Assembly (NCBI GenBank): GCA_009801085.1
Contig: VNWV01000002.1
Location: forward strand, 1,240,001 to 1,304,000
Direction: 5' to 3'
Length of the DNA stretch: 64,000 nucleotides
Source of the DNA: Lasiodiplodia sp. COLG20
Taxonomy: Eukaryota > Ascomycota > Dothideomycetes > Botryosphaeriales > Botryosphaeriaceae
Within the stretch, counting starts at the first letter, position 1. Each line of letters opens with the position of its first letter. This document shows positions 43,632 through 53,659 of this stretch, in pieces. A model generated the notes under the pieces. The model was given only the letters and a program-made list of their open reading frames with translations. It was not told the DNA's origin and did no database searches. A program made the position numbers and the translations under genes.

Positions 43632-45905
43632 ATGGCAGCAATTGGAGGAAGCCCGGGTGACAGCCGCCGGGCAGTCGCTTCGCCGAGACCTAACAAAGGA
43701 CGTGGTACTGCCCCGAGCGACGACCCGCCCCCGTTCCTCACTGACCGTGCCCCGCCAGACTACAACCCCAAGAGCAACATTCTCTGCCGGAATGTCACTA
43801 TCTACGGCCATTGCCGCCACGAGCACAATGGCTGCGTCTTCCAGCACGATCCCTCCAAGATAGCCCAGCAGCAGGCCGACAACGCGAAGAAGCGCTTCAA
43901 CGTCGACTCCCCATCTTTTACCCCTCTCCAACCATCCACCAACGGCGTCACCTCCTCGCCCCGCGCCACTACCATATCGCCCAAGGCTGCGAATGCCGCC
44001 GTCTTTACCCCCAAATCGCAGGTCAAGGCGAGCCTTGCCGTCCATGCGAAGGAACCGACACCGGAGTGGCACGGGCACGACTTCCAGGAGTTCGTGCCCC
44101 AAGGTTTTGATGTTCAGGTGAGTGCGTCTTCAAAGTGCACTTTGGCCATGTCCTCCGCCCTCGTTCGCTGCGTTGTGCTTTGAACCAGCGTGCAAGCATC
44201 TCCTGAGCACGTTTCAGCCGGTGCCCGAGATCGCCAGCGTCCAATGCTGCCCTGCAGGCCGCGTGGCGCACTTTTGACACCTGACAAATTGCCTCTTATC
44301 GTTGCCTCATGTCATACTACACCGTCCGTGGTGCAGCCTGGTTGAGAATGTTTCCAGATACCTAACAGCTTCCAGGGCGACAGTGCTGTCCAAGCTGCTG
44401 CCTTGAACCCGTACGATACCTTCGCAGCATCCTCTGCCATAGGTGGCATGAGCCCTGCCAACCATGCCGCCCAACTCAATCCGTATACTCAAGAAGCGGC
44501 CGCCATGAGCGGTGCCGCATTCTTCCAGAACACTGCTGGCTTTACCCAACCTATCCAATATCACCTTTACGCTCCCATGGGCCCCCACCCCGAGAACCTA
44601 CTGGCTTATCAAAAGACTACGCACGACTTCTTCATTCCTGACCATCTTCGAGAGGACTTGCAGCGCAAGTCGGAAGCAACCCGCCAAATTCTTCCCAACT
44701 CTTCTCTTCCCAGTGCCGTAGATCACTTCCACTCTCTTGTTCCTTTGGACACCAACAACCAAAAAAATGCTTCACTTTTTGGCTATCCCACTTGGGTCTA
44801 CAAGGCCGTGTCGAGCAAAGATGGGCTCACCTACACCCTCCGGAGGCTCGAAGGGTATCGCTTGACCAGCGAGCAAGCCATCTTCTCCGTGAGACCTTGG
44901 AAACGCATTGATAACGGAAGTATTGTGGCTATCCATGATGCATTCACTACCCGCGCATTCGGTGATAGTTCACTTATCTTCGTAACCGACTATCACCCCC
45001 TGTCCAAGACGCTTTCGGAGCAGCATCTCAATGTTGCTCCTCGTGGATACCACAATCGTGCCAATCCGCACACTGTGCCGGAAGCGGTCATCTGGGGATA
45101 CGTCGTACAGATCGCGTCTGCGCTGAAAGCAATCCACAACAACAACCTGGCGGCAAGATTAATTCATCCAAGCAAAGTCCTGGTTACATCGAAAAATCGA
45201 ATCCGTCTGAACAGCTGTGCGATCCTCGATCTGCTCAACTTTGATAACGTTCGCCCTGTGCAGGAGCTTCAGCAAGAGGATTTCCAACAATTTGGACGCC
45301 TCATTATCACAATAGCAAGCAACAACTCAATCAACCCTGTCAATGTGCAGAAGGCGTTGGACATACTTTCGCGAAGCTACAGTAAGGACCTCATCGAGTG
45401 TGTTTCTTGGCTCCTGAGTCCGCCGCTAGCGGCACAGGGCATTCAGACGCCGGGAGTGCCGTCCAAAGACATTTCTACATTCATACGGTCCATTTCTGAC
45501 AAGATGACCATTCTTCTTGATAATACATTCCACGCTGAGGATACCATGACCTCCAACCTGGGACGCGAGCTCGAGAACGGTCGCCTGGTCCGTCTGGTGG
45601 CGAAGCTCAACTTTATCAACGAGCGCCCGGAGTTTGAGAACAATCCTCAATGGTCCGAAACGGGAGAGCGATATTATCTTAAACTTTTCAGAGACTACGT
45701 TTTCCACCAGGTGGATGCAAATGGGCAGCCCGTTGTCGATCTCGGACATGTGATCAACTGTCTTAACAAGCTCGACGTGGGCAGCGACGAGAAGATTTCG
45801 TTGGTGAGCAGGGACGAGCAGAACGTCCTGGTGGTCAGCTACAGAGAGGTTAAGAGAGGTGTGGAGCAGACTTTCAATGAGCTGATCAAACCCAAGAGAA
45901 GATAA
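43632..45905 (+). CDS. PAN3: PAN3, regulatory subunit of the PAN2-PAN3 deadenylase
   Basis: Exons 43632-44117 and 44376-45905; 671 aa. The 258-nt intron is long for this window. PAN3 dimerises, binds poly(A)-binding protein and feeds mRNA tails to PAN2 in the cytoplasm. The N-terminus carries a CCCH finger (ILCRNVTIYGHCRHEHNGCVFQH) and a disordered Ser/Pro linker. After the junction GFDVQ|GDSAVQ the pseudokinase begins (YPTWVYKAVSSKDGLTYTLRRLEGYRL, then VIWGYVVQIASALKAIHNNNLAARLIHPSKVL, with a degraded catalytic loop). It ends in a coiled coil and C-terminal knob (GQPVVDLGHVINCLNKLDVGSDEKISLVSRDEQNVLVVSY). Confidence 0.95.
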
Positions 45906-46504
45906 GACTGCTTTCAAGGAACACAAAGTCTGCTAAGTAGAGATGCAGAACCCAAGGTTTTCGGACATGACTGATATAAGTGGGCGGCGGATGAATGGAT
46001 GACTGACATGATCGGCAAGCTTGGTTCGATGGCAGAGTGGTTGTTTGGTAGACTCACGAAATGCAAATCAATTCGACTACACAACTGCAGAGGTTTTTAC
46101 TGATTTGCTGGATGTTGTAGTAGGAGATTATTTCGGATTGAGCCATCATATTCTGGTGGAGATCCTGAGACCACGGCTTCTCGGGCAGTGGAGTCCGTGG
46201 CCCAGACCGGCGAGAGAAGACAAAGAAACCGACAGTATGCATGGCAAGGCCAATGTACAGATGTGCTTTGTTCGTGACTAACTGACGTGACTGATGCCGG
46301 AGATGCCGAGGCTGCCGATTTCGGATAGCTCCGATAGCTCCATTCGCTACCACGAGTCCCCGCATTCAGCTTCACTCCACTTCTGAGCAACGATGACTCT
46401 TACGCCTTTTTTTCTCCTTTTCTTCAGTCCCTTGGGATCTTCAATCCTTCATTCCACACATTGACAGCCGCCTTGACCTTTCCTCTCGCCTTCTCAATCC
46501 CACC
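45906..46504. other. Intergenic, PAN3 3' flank and nitrilase promoter
   Basis: 599 bp. A sequence at 46029 matches a tRNA A-box (TGGCAGAGTGG), but the acceptor arms do not pair. No gene otherwise. Confidence 0.4.
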
Positions 46505-47713
46505 ATGCCCAAAAACCTCAAGCTCGCCGTTGCGCAAGCGCGCACCCTGGACACCACTGCTGAGACAGTTCGGGCGCTCGAGCAGCTGACGCGCAAAGCC
46601 GCAGCGCAGGGTGTCGACCTGATCCTCTTCCCGGAAGCGTACCTGGGCGGCTACCCGCGGACGTGCAGCTTCGGGGCCTGCGTCGGCGCACGCGACCCGG
46701 TCGGACGCGAGCAGTTCTTGGCCTACTTCAACGACGCCGTCGATCTGGGCGACACGCCGCTGGATGCGGGCGACGACTGGGTGGAGCGTCGGCTGCCGGT
46801 AGCGCGGGGCGCCAAGCACCGTGGTGACGGCACGCGCGAGGAGCTGGAGCGTATCGCGCGCGAGACGGGCGTCTTCGTGGTGACGGGCCTGGCTGAGCGC
46901 AGCGGCGGCAGCCTGTACTGCTCCGTCATCTACGTGTGCCCGCAGCGTGGTGCCATTGGCAAGCGCAGGAAGCTCATGCCCACCGGCAGTGAGCGCTTGG
47001 TCTGGGCTCAGGGTCAGGCGAAGACGCTGAAGGCCGTGACGGCAACGATAAAGGGCGTCAAGTTGACTTTTGCCGCCGCCATCTGCTGGGAGAACTTCAT
47101 GCCGCTAACGCGCTTTGCCATCTATTCGCAGAACGTCAATCTGTACTTGGCGCCGACGGCGGACGCGAGGGATACGTGGTTGCCGCTCATGAGGACTGTC
47201 GCAAATGAAAGCAGGGCTTATGTTCTCTCCTCCAACCAGTGCGTCAAAAGGAAGCACCTGCCCGCCTGGGTTCGGGATCCACAGGGACAGAAGAAGGAGC
47301 ATGGCCACGTGGTGGAGCCGAAGCTCAAGTCTGGGCGTAGGAGGTCCACGCTGACGATTGAGGAGGAGGGTCACGAGATCTGCATCCCCACCAAGGAGGT
47401 CAACGGCCACGGTCCTAACTCGTCCGCCATTTCTGAAGATGATGACGTCAGGCCCGCTCTCCCAGCGCTTCAGTCTTTCTCTTCTGCTGCAGACGAGGAA
47501 TTCGTCTGCAGAGGTGGTTCTTGCATCGTTGGCCCGTACGGCGAGGTTCTGGCTGGGCCCTCTTGGGAAATTGAAGAGGATGTTCTGGCGGTGGAGGTGG
47601 ACTTTGAGGAATGTGAAAGGGGCCGCCTTGATATCGATGTTGCTGGCTCCTACGCTCGCCACGATGCTTTCAAGTTCACTGTTGAGGGCCTGGATCTCGC
47701 CCCGCCTCCTTGA
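46505..47713 (+). CDS. Nitrilase
   Basis: Intronless, 402 aa. The Glu-Lys-Cys triad is visible: Glu44 in ILFPEAYLGGYPR, Lys156 in GKRRKLMPT and Cys194 in AAICWENFMP. These are the motifs of true nitrilases (branch 1), which turn nitriles into carboxylic acids and ammonia. The C-terminal strand segment GGSCIVGPYGEVLAGPSWE is intact. Residues about 258-331 form an extra charged, low-complexity insertion between the core and that segment. No signal peptide, so cytosolic. Coding GC is high and the start context CCACCATGCC is good. Substrate not predictable. Confidence 0.92.
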   Translation: MPKNLKLAVAQARTLDTTAETVRALEQLTRKAAAQGVDLILFPEAYLGGYPRTCSFGACVGARDPVGREQFLAYFNDAVDLGDTPLDAGDDWVERRLPVARGAKHRGDGTREELERIARETGVFVVTGLAERSGGSLYCSVIYVCPQRGAIGKRRKLMPTGSERLVWAQGQAKTLKAVTATIKGVKLTFAAAICWENFMPLTRFAIYSQNVNLYLAPTADARDTWLPLMRTVANESRAYVLSSNQCVKRKHLPAWVRDPQGQKKEHGHVVEPKLKSGRRRSTLTIEEEGHEICIPTKEVNGHGPNSSAISEDDDVRPALPALQSFSSAADEEFVCRGGSCIVGPYGEVLAGPSWEIEEDVLAVEVDFEECERGRLDIDVAGSYARHDAFKFTVEGLDLAPPP

Positions 47714-47878
47714 ATGTTCCCGTCGAATTTATTGGAGAGGACCCCCGGAATTCTCACGAATTTGCTATTGTACTGTACATACCCTCTCATTCAATACCAA
47801 TCGCAGGCACAAGACCTTTCCCCAAACGATCTAATGATTGCGGTTTCGAACAGGCTCAATTTCCGATACACTCGCGGA

Positions 47879-49507
47879 TTAAAGCCTTCCAATTGGAAGG
47901 TTGATGGGCGTAACCCTCGCACAGAATGAACCAAAACGATAACACAAGTTCAAAAAGAACCGAAAAATCTTTCTACAGAAACCCCACACCTTTTCTAATG
48001 TATTCATCTCTCCAGACGGAGTTTCCGGCCTCGCAAGCGGTCGGTCGCCATCCAAGGCTCGCTTTCCAGGGTGCGGCCCGACTTTTTTATGGGTGCGATT
48101 ACGTCTGTAACTGGGTTCCCATTCCACTTGCAAGGATCTGCGTACGAGGGTCTCGAGAGTCAAAGGAGAATTGATACCAGCACTGGCACGCGCCCCCGTG
48201 AAACCATTTGAAATGCTCGTGCTTGGAGGGAAAGCTGATATAGACGCCCTGCGGTTGTGTACCTCGCGACGAATTCCTCTGGCCGATGGACCGTCCCGGT
48301 TCAGACTCTTGGTGCGGGAAAAACTTCCAGTATAGGTCAAGGACTTTGGCAAGCCATCCAATTCGACGGCATTCATAAATGTATCGGATCGCCGCGCGCG
48401 CGGTCCGCGCAACGGCACTGCAAGTACCCCCTGCGTAGTTTCCACCTCGATCCACCTCTCAGGGAAAGCCCAGGATGGCGTATCCTCGCCGGTTTTGGGA
48501 TGTTTGTTGCTGAGTCGTCGTCTCTTCTTGGCCCTATTGACCGGATTGTCCAGTAACTGGCCTTGGGATGCCCGGTGTCTCACAGATGCAGTCCTTCTTG
48601 AACCCGCGCGCGATATGATCTCATGAACCTTCCTCTTTTTCTTAAAACGTAGAGTGCTTCTGCTTGCTGGAGCTTGCGGCGGATAGGCTTGGCGTTCGTC
48701 TGATTGTTCAATGATCTCGGCTATTCGCTCCACTCTGGCATACCTCGGCACCGCTGGGGCCCATATGTGTAAGGTCGGGTTTCCTGAGTTGGTGGATCCG
48801 CGGGCAACGCTTAGTTCTTCAGTCATTGGAATATATCCGGTCTGATCGAGCCACCTTGGACGCTCAAGCTTTGGAAAGGCAGGCAATAAATGCTGCACAC
48901 GTCGTGGGATCAGATCTTTGGTCTGAAGGAAAGTTCCAGCCCCTATATCTGTGCCCTTAAACCATTCTTCCCAATCCATGGTGTCTTCTGGGTGAAAAAT
49001 CATTTCGCAAAGCCGCCATCCATTCACTTTCGCTTCAAATGCTGCCCGCCTGAGCACAAGCTGTGTTTTGATTCCGGTGATTCTACTAAGTAGAGGATGC
49101 TCAGAGTATTCGGTTGGCGATTCTGGATCCGATACTAGGACCTGTTTGAAGTCGATGTTATCCCAGTCGATGTTGGCCTCTGCACATGTTGTGCATGGCA
49201 GCGGTGGAAGCAACTCGCTTGTTTCAGGGCCACTCTTGAGCGCAGCAGTAAACTTCATGCAGTTCTTACCACAATCCTCAGAATACCGGGTCTCAACAAT
49301 GTGATTGCAGTCAAGATGGTGCAGTCGACTGGTGTTGGGGTGCCGTTCGCAGGATACACAGGGCTTTACACAATTGGCACATCCCACCATCTCTTCCGAA
49401 CCAAAATCCTCGCCCCACGGGTCAGAGATGGTGAGGGCCGTGTAGTAGTAATAAAATGATGGTAGGTCGATCAGCATCTGACCGGGAGACGTTGATAGCG
49501 ACTGCAT
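47879..49507 (-). CDS. Hypothetical Cys/His-rich protein with basic disordered tail
   Basis: Intronless, 542 aa, not recognised. Residues about 40-85 hold a zinc-binding-looking cluster: CANCVKPCVSCERH, then LDCNHIVETRYSEDCGKNC. A CTTC pair follows about 20 residues later. The middle has Trp-rich segments (DWEEWFKGTDIG). The second half is Arg/Lys/Ser-rich with possible nuclear localisation runs (RFKKKRKVH, AKKRRRLS). It ends in a hydrophobic stretch (GFCRKIFRFFLNLCYRFGSF). The Cys/His motif recurs in the gene that diverges from it at 49990. Probably lineage-specific; function unknown. Confidence 0.65.
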   Translation of the reverse strand: MQSLSTSPGQMLIDLPSFYYYYTALTISDPWGEDFGSEEMVGCANCVKPCVSCERHPNTSRLHHLDCNHIVETRYSEDCGKNCMKFTAALKSGPETSELLPPLPCTTCAEANIDWDNIDFKQVLVSDPESPTEYSEHPLLSRITGIKTQLVLRRAAFEAKVNGWRLCEMIFHPEDTMDWEEWFKGTDIGAGTFLQTKDLIPRRVQHLLPAFPKLERPRWLDQTGYIPMTEELSVARGSTNSGNPTLHIWAPAVPRYARVERIAEIIEQSDERQAYPPQAPASRSTLRFKKKRKVHEIISRAGSRRTASVRHRASQGQLLDNPVNRAKKRRRLSNKHPKTGEDTPSWAFPERWIEVETTQGVLAVPLRGPRARRSDTFMNAVELDGLPKSLTYTGSFSRTKSLNRDGPSARGIRREVHNRRASISAFPPSTSISNGFTGARASAGINSPLTLETLVRRSLQVEWEPSYRRNRTHKKVGPHPGKRALDGDRPLARPETPSGEMNTLEKVWGFCRKIFRFFLNLCYRFGSFCARVTPINLPIGRL

Positions 49508-49989
49508 CTCGAAATGGTCGGATCAATGCTGCTTCGTGCAATGCAACACACTACATATACTTGTAGCTATCGCTTCTCGGTCGCTTGTTTGGAACACTAG
49601 AGTTGTGTTGAGTGATAACGTCGAGTTCGTTGGGATTGTCTACAAGATGTCATAATACACCCAAAATAGCATAAATGAAGACCCTTGCTACGTAGAGACC
49701 CAACCAGACGATCCGAAAATCTGGCAGTTTGAGTCCACCCGATCATTACAATGCACGTAGGTGGCTTTGAACAAACTTGTGTCAAAGGTGTTGAAAGAAA
49801 GTTGCGATTGAGTGAGGAGAACAATGCAAACAATGGACCTTCAATCGCTCTCAGATAAAACGGTACGCCTGGCAGCTTGCTCAAGCCGCTCTTCATTCCA
49901 GTATTACCAATAAGCAGTCAGTTCTTCTACAGTTCACCAAGTACCCTGACCCCAAAGCAACTATCATTAGAGAGCTTGACTTGCGCAGC
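49508..49989. promoter_or_regulatory. Divergent spacer between two Cys/His-motif genes
   Basis: 482 bp, AT-rich, no gene. It is the presumed shared promoter of the two hypothetical genes. Confidence 0.35.
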
Positions 49990-50799
49990 ATGCCATCGAT
50001 AATCGCCAAACTCGCTTCTATCAAGAAGAAAAGCACCCACACCTTCACCGTCCTCCGCCACAACCCTGAGCTTTTCAACGAGTCTTCCACTATCAAATTC
50101 CACTCCCCACTGATCCCAAGCATCGCCAACATCCTCCGCCCGCGCCCGACCCTTCACCTACTCACCGACGTTCCAAAGGGCTCAGATTTCACATCCTCTC
50201 CCTCCACCACCTCGTCCGCTTCCACCAAAACCACCACTCCAGAACCCACCGAGAGTGGCGACGTAACCACAATCCCAATCGTGACAGCGCCGCTGTCGCC
50301 ATGGACCTGTCCACCTTCCGCCGTACCGTGGCCGCCGCAGATCTGCGCCGCGCCGCTCTCGACGCACCACCGTCTCGCGCCGTGCGCCCACGTCGTACGC
50401 ACGCCCTTCCTGACACCCTGCGGCTCCAACTGCGCGCACGTCTTCGTCGCTACCACCGTCGCTGCCAACAGCAATAACCACCCTGCATCCCCTTTGATGC
50501 CGGCGACACCGCTGCCGCCGCTCCTGCCGTTCGTCGTCGACGAGCCGTTCACGTGCGCCGTATGTGTTGAAGAGGTTGTTGAGGCGGAGGCGGAGCGGAA
50601 GAGGAGGGCGTTTGTGTGCTTGTTGGAGCGCAATGCGGCGGCACTGCTGGAGGGGGAGGAGGGCGTTGTGGCTGGGGCGCACGAGCGGATTCTGGCGATG
50701 GAGATGGAGGATGAGAGGGCAAGGATTGTCGAGGACTTGGGTGGGAGGATGTGCGAGGCGGCAGAAGAGAAAGATGGGCATGAGCGGGTTTGCCCGTGA
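49990..50799 (+). CDS. Hypothetical Cys/His-motif protein
   Basis: Intronless, 269 aa from the ATG at 49990. Not recognised. A basic N-terminus (IIAKLASIKKKSTHTF) precedes a Thr/Ser/Pro linker. Residues about 120-190 hold WTC, an HH pair, then APCAHVVRTPFLTPCGSNCAH, and later FTCAVCVEE. The 17-residue C-x-H-V-V-x-T-x5-C-G-x-N-C motif matches the neighbour on the other strand position for position. The C-terminal 80 residues are Glu/Arg-rich and probably helical. Much higher GC than its surroundings. Probably a small zinc-binding protein; function unknown. Confidence 0.6.
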   Translation: MPSIIAKLASIKKKSTHTFTVLRHNPELFNESSTIKFHSPLIPSIANILRPRPTLHLLTDVPKGSDFTSSPSTTSSASTKTTTPEPTESGDVTTIPIVTAPLSPWTCPPSAVPWPPQICAAPLSTHHRLAPCAHVVRTPFLTPCGSNCAHVFVATTVAANSNNHPASPLMPATPLPPLLPFVVDEPFTCAVCVEEVVEAEAERKRRAFVCLLERNAAALLEGEEGVVAGAHERILAMEMEDERARIVEDLGGRMCEAAEEKDGHERVCP

Positions 50800-51913
50800 G
50801 GGAGAGTGGTATAGATCCGTGAGGTTGTGAAAGAGAAAAATATGGGTAGGAAGAAGAAATGCTGGGTGGATTGGCTTTATCGAGCGTCCATAGCATAGAA
50901 ATCACTAAGTTTTCCATCGTTTATGGAAATAGCACTTCGGACTATGTGTCTCTCCCGTCTCATAGAGGTAAATGCTATCCGTGACGTCTCCTAATCATGA
51001 AATACTACCCGTACACCGGTACATAGCAAGAAAGAAACAAAAAGCCACTCTCATTCGAATTACACGTAGAGCAGCAACTTTATCCTACAAAATGAAAGAG
51101 CAAAAGTGTAATCACTAGTCAACTTTCCCGGGCTTTATAGCCAATTTTTCGGGTAGGACTTCATAACAGAAACCTTCAGAGGTTTTTTGTAGAGTTTTGG
51201 TGGAATTGTTTTTGTTTTGAGCTCTTATTCATTGTCTAATAGGGACCAAGTGCAGTTAGCCTGTTCTTTTTGTTCAAGTTATTGAACATACCACTGCGCC
51301 ACGCAGTGCGTCTTTTGCCCGAAGGCAACAGTACAGCCTAACTTGATCATTTATATACCTGTGAGAATCTTGCTCGACATATTCTGAGACACCATTATGC
51401 TTCCTATTGTTCCGTCCATATTGCTTTGACAGCCCTGTGGTTGACCTCGTCACTGCCGCACAGGCTCGCAGGACCATATTCACTCACGGGCCCGCCGGAT
51501 GCCTAGCAAACACTTTCCATATCGCAGATGCCGCACGCACAGCTTTGATGGATTCTGTCCTCGCAGATGTCTTATTGTCTGAAGGGCCATCATGAAGTTG
51601 TTTCTAACCATGTCGGACGGTCGCGTGCACCTAAATTTAATGCGCTTTGTTCCCACAACAAGCTTCCAACAATAGAATGACAAGGCAGAGCGTGGCAAGA
51701 TAAAGGCTTTGTGCTCTCAGCTCTACTTGATTGTAGAAACTTCCTCACTTATGTTCCTCACTTCGACGTTTGTTCAAACCTCACTTGCAAGCTCTGGTAG
51801 CTTCACCTGAACTGCTCGCCGGCGACAATAATAACGTGACACTCCCAGCTGCTCACTCACAATAGCAAACGTAATAGCTTTGTAGCTCGTGAATAGCACC
51901 GTGACCCGCCGCC
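50800..51913. other. Intergenic, 1.1 kb, AT-rich with a stem-loop island
   Basis: No supported protein gene. It is AT-rich, and 51127-51328 holds five perfect short hairpins (see the separate entry). Confidence 0.5.
51127..51328. other. Stem-loop island (five perfect hairpins)
   Basis: The hairpins are: GGCT-ttat-AGCC nested in CCCG...CGGG (51127-51153); AAACCT-tcag-AGGTTT (51170-51185); TGTTCAA-gtta-TTGAACA (51271-51288); CACTGCG-cca-CGCAGTG (51292-51308); and TTGCC-cgaa-GGCAA (51315-51328). The last three are almost contiguous. Either a structured RNA, or sequence of mitochondrial origin, where compact double hairpins in AT-rich DNA are common in fungi. Strand unknown. Confidence 0.45.
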
Positions 51914-52642
51914 ATGACGACGTTCTGCGCACACTTTCCCCCATCCGAGCTGCTACCCGTCACCTCCTCCCCCATCGCCACCCGACGCACCAACTGCCGA
52001 AAACCCCTCTACCGCTTCAGCTACGGTAAAGACAAGATCACGCTCGCCACACCGTGCTTCGAGCACCGCTGTAACACCTGCTCCCAGCGCCAGCCCGCCG
52101 TCGGCGCCTTCCACGACGACAACACCAACATCATCTCGCCCTGCACCACGCTCGCCCACCTCACTGACGAAGAGCTTCTGCGCCGCCGCCAGGAAGCCTG
52201 CTACCGTAACGTCCAAGAGGAACTTCGCAAGCTCAGCAAACTACACGTGCGTAACGCGCCACCGGTGAAGATGAGGCCCAAGACAGTACGCGCCGTGAAG
52301 AGCGGTCGTGTGGAGAAGAAGAAGGCCGAGATGGGAGATGGCACGCCGACGCCCCAGCAGCGCAAGCCGACCGGCGACAAGTCCGGAGCGCGCTTCCGCA
52401 AGGGGCTTGTCCTGAGGTTCCGTGGAGAGAAGGATGAGTTCAAGATGCTGTCGAATGACTCGGAGAAGATGGAGAGCCAACAACGCGAGAAGCAGCTGGT
52501 CGTGCTGAAGTTTCAACGTCACGTCGAGGAGTTCGCAAAGCTTTCGGGGGAGCTCGAGAAGAAGACGGCGCAGTCGAAGCAAGGACAGAGGCTCTTCCTG
52601 GTCATTGGCAAGGGCGATAAGTTGAGCTGCTTCTGGAAGTAG
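51914..52642 (+). CDS. Hypothetical protein with N-terminal Cys cluster
   Basis: Intronless, 242 aa, good ATG context (CCGCCATGAC). Not recognised. Residues about 25-90 hold C-x20-C-x4-C-x2-C (TNCRKPLYRF ... TPCFEHRCNTCSQ) and a later SPCTT, suggesting metal binding. The remainder is a basic, helical, coiled-coil-like segment (EELLRRRQEACYRNVQEELRKL; later KQLVVLKFQRHVEEFAKLSGELEKK) ending in GDKLSCFWK. It differs from the C-x-H-V-V motif of the two genes to its left, but has the same general plan of a small Cys cluster plus charged tail. Confidence 0.55.
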   Translation: MTTFCAHFPPSELLPVTSSPIATRRTNCRKPLYRFSYGKDKITLATPCFEHRCNTCSQRQPAVGAFHDDNTNIISPCTTLAHLTDEELLRRRQEACYRNVQEELRKLSKLHVRNAPPVKMRPKTVRAVKSGRVEKKKAEMGDGTPTPQQRKPTGDKSGARFRKGLVLRFRGEKDEFKMLSNDSEKMESQQREKQLVVLKFQRHVEEFAKLSGELEKKTAQSKQGQRLFLVIGKGDKLSCFWK

Positions 52643-53659
52643 GCCTGAATTGGTCTTCTCACTCGGAGGATGTTGATCATCCTGGATGCAACGCTCATTG
52701 GTTAATACGAATAAAAGGGCTGGAAAAAGGGTTCCATGACACCAATACGAAAGGCTGCATGAAAGACAGCATAATCACCGACGATAAGATAAGGCAACCG
52801 ATTGGGTCTTGAAACGTTCCATTGGACGACAAGGATCAGGATCCGCCGGTCAGTCAGGCGGTCATGGAGATCCAAGCTGGCTGGATGTCCCTGTTACGTG
52901 GGGCCGGAGGATTCACCGCAGATGACTGGACTAAAGTACGGGAAGAAGCAGATGCGATTATATTGAGTACAGAAAAGGAAAGGATTGCGCGAGGTGTGTC
53001 ACAGCGGTACAACATCATGGTTTGGTAGCCTATTCACGCCGCAGTCAGCTCTCACACCCCATTGTAGAGGACCGAGTGCACAAAATACTCCTGAACGGAA
53101 TTCGCCATTCAAAGTCGCGGTGTCTCGGTGGTGGGGATAGCTTAACTCCATTGAACGCTAGTCCTAAACTGGCTAGTTAGTTTCTGTACGTCATTCACAT
53201 CTGCCGAATCGACTTCCTTTTGTTCAGTGTTTTGAGGCGCATGCAACCAACAAAGGACCGTATTCTTGAACCAATGTGCAAAAGGCGGGACTAGCCGGTG
53301 ATGTTGTAAGAGTCCGTGTGGTGGTGTACAAACAAGCAGCCGCGGACGGCGTTGTGTTATGGACCGAGGGGCGGTGCCGGGAGCGCACGGAGTTTCCGTT
53401 CCCCGTTCCTTTAGAGCCCTACACAAATGCACTTGCCTCTTTACCGCGAAAAAATGTGCAGCCCGTCGGCTTTGCGCCTTTCCGAAGCTCCTGTTTGCAT
53501 AATCTGCCCTTGTATATACGCTGCCAGCCTCTCTTTCTGACGCCATGCCTCCCCTGTCTCTTCTCAGAGCCAGGAATACCACTCCCCATATCTTTGGCGA
53601 GTGATTGACACCTGCTAAGCTTTTCAGCCCTACGCCGAAGCTTTGCGTGCCAAGCAATC
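52643..53659. other. Intergenic, 1 kb, with one short open frame
   Basis: Holds a 54-codon ATG frame at 52864-53028 (separate entry) and the MFS promoter. Otherwise nothing supported. Confidence 0.4.
52864..53028 (+). CDS. Short open frame, hypothetical or relic
   Basis: 54 codons starting MEIQAGWMSLLRGAGG and ending QRYNIMVW. The frame stays open 14 codons further upstream without an ATG, and the composition looks protein-like (GFTADDWTKVREEADAI). No family is recognised. It could be an exon remnant of a lost gene. Confidence 0.2.
   Translation: MEIQAGWMSLLRGAGGFTADDWTKVREEADAIILSTEKERIARGVSQRYNIMVW

Noticed and set aside
46020..46090. Possible tRNA: TGGCAGAGTGG A-box followed 42 nt later by ATTCGAC
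   Set aside because: The acceptor and anticodon stems do not pair, and the B-box lacks the GGTTCGA form. At best a chance match or a relic.
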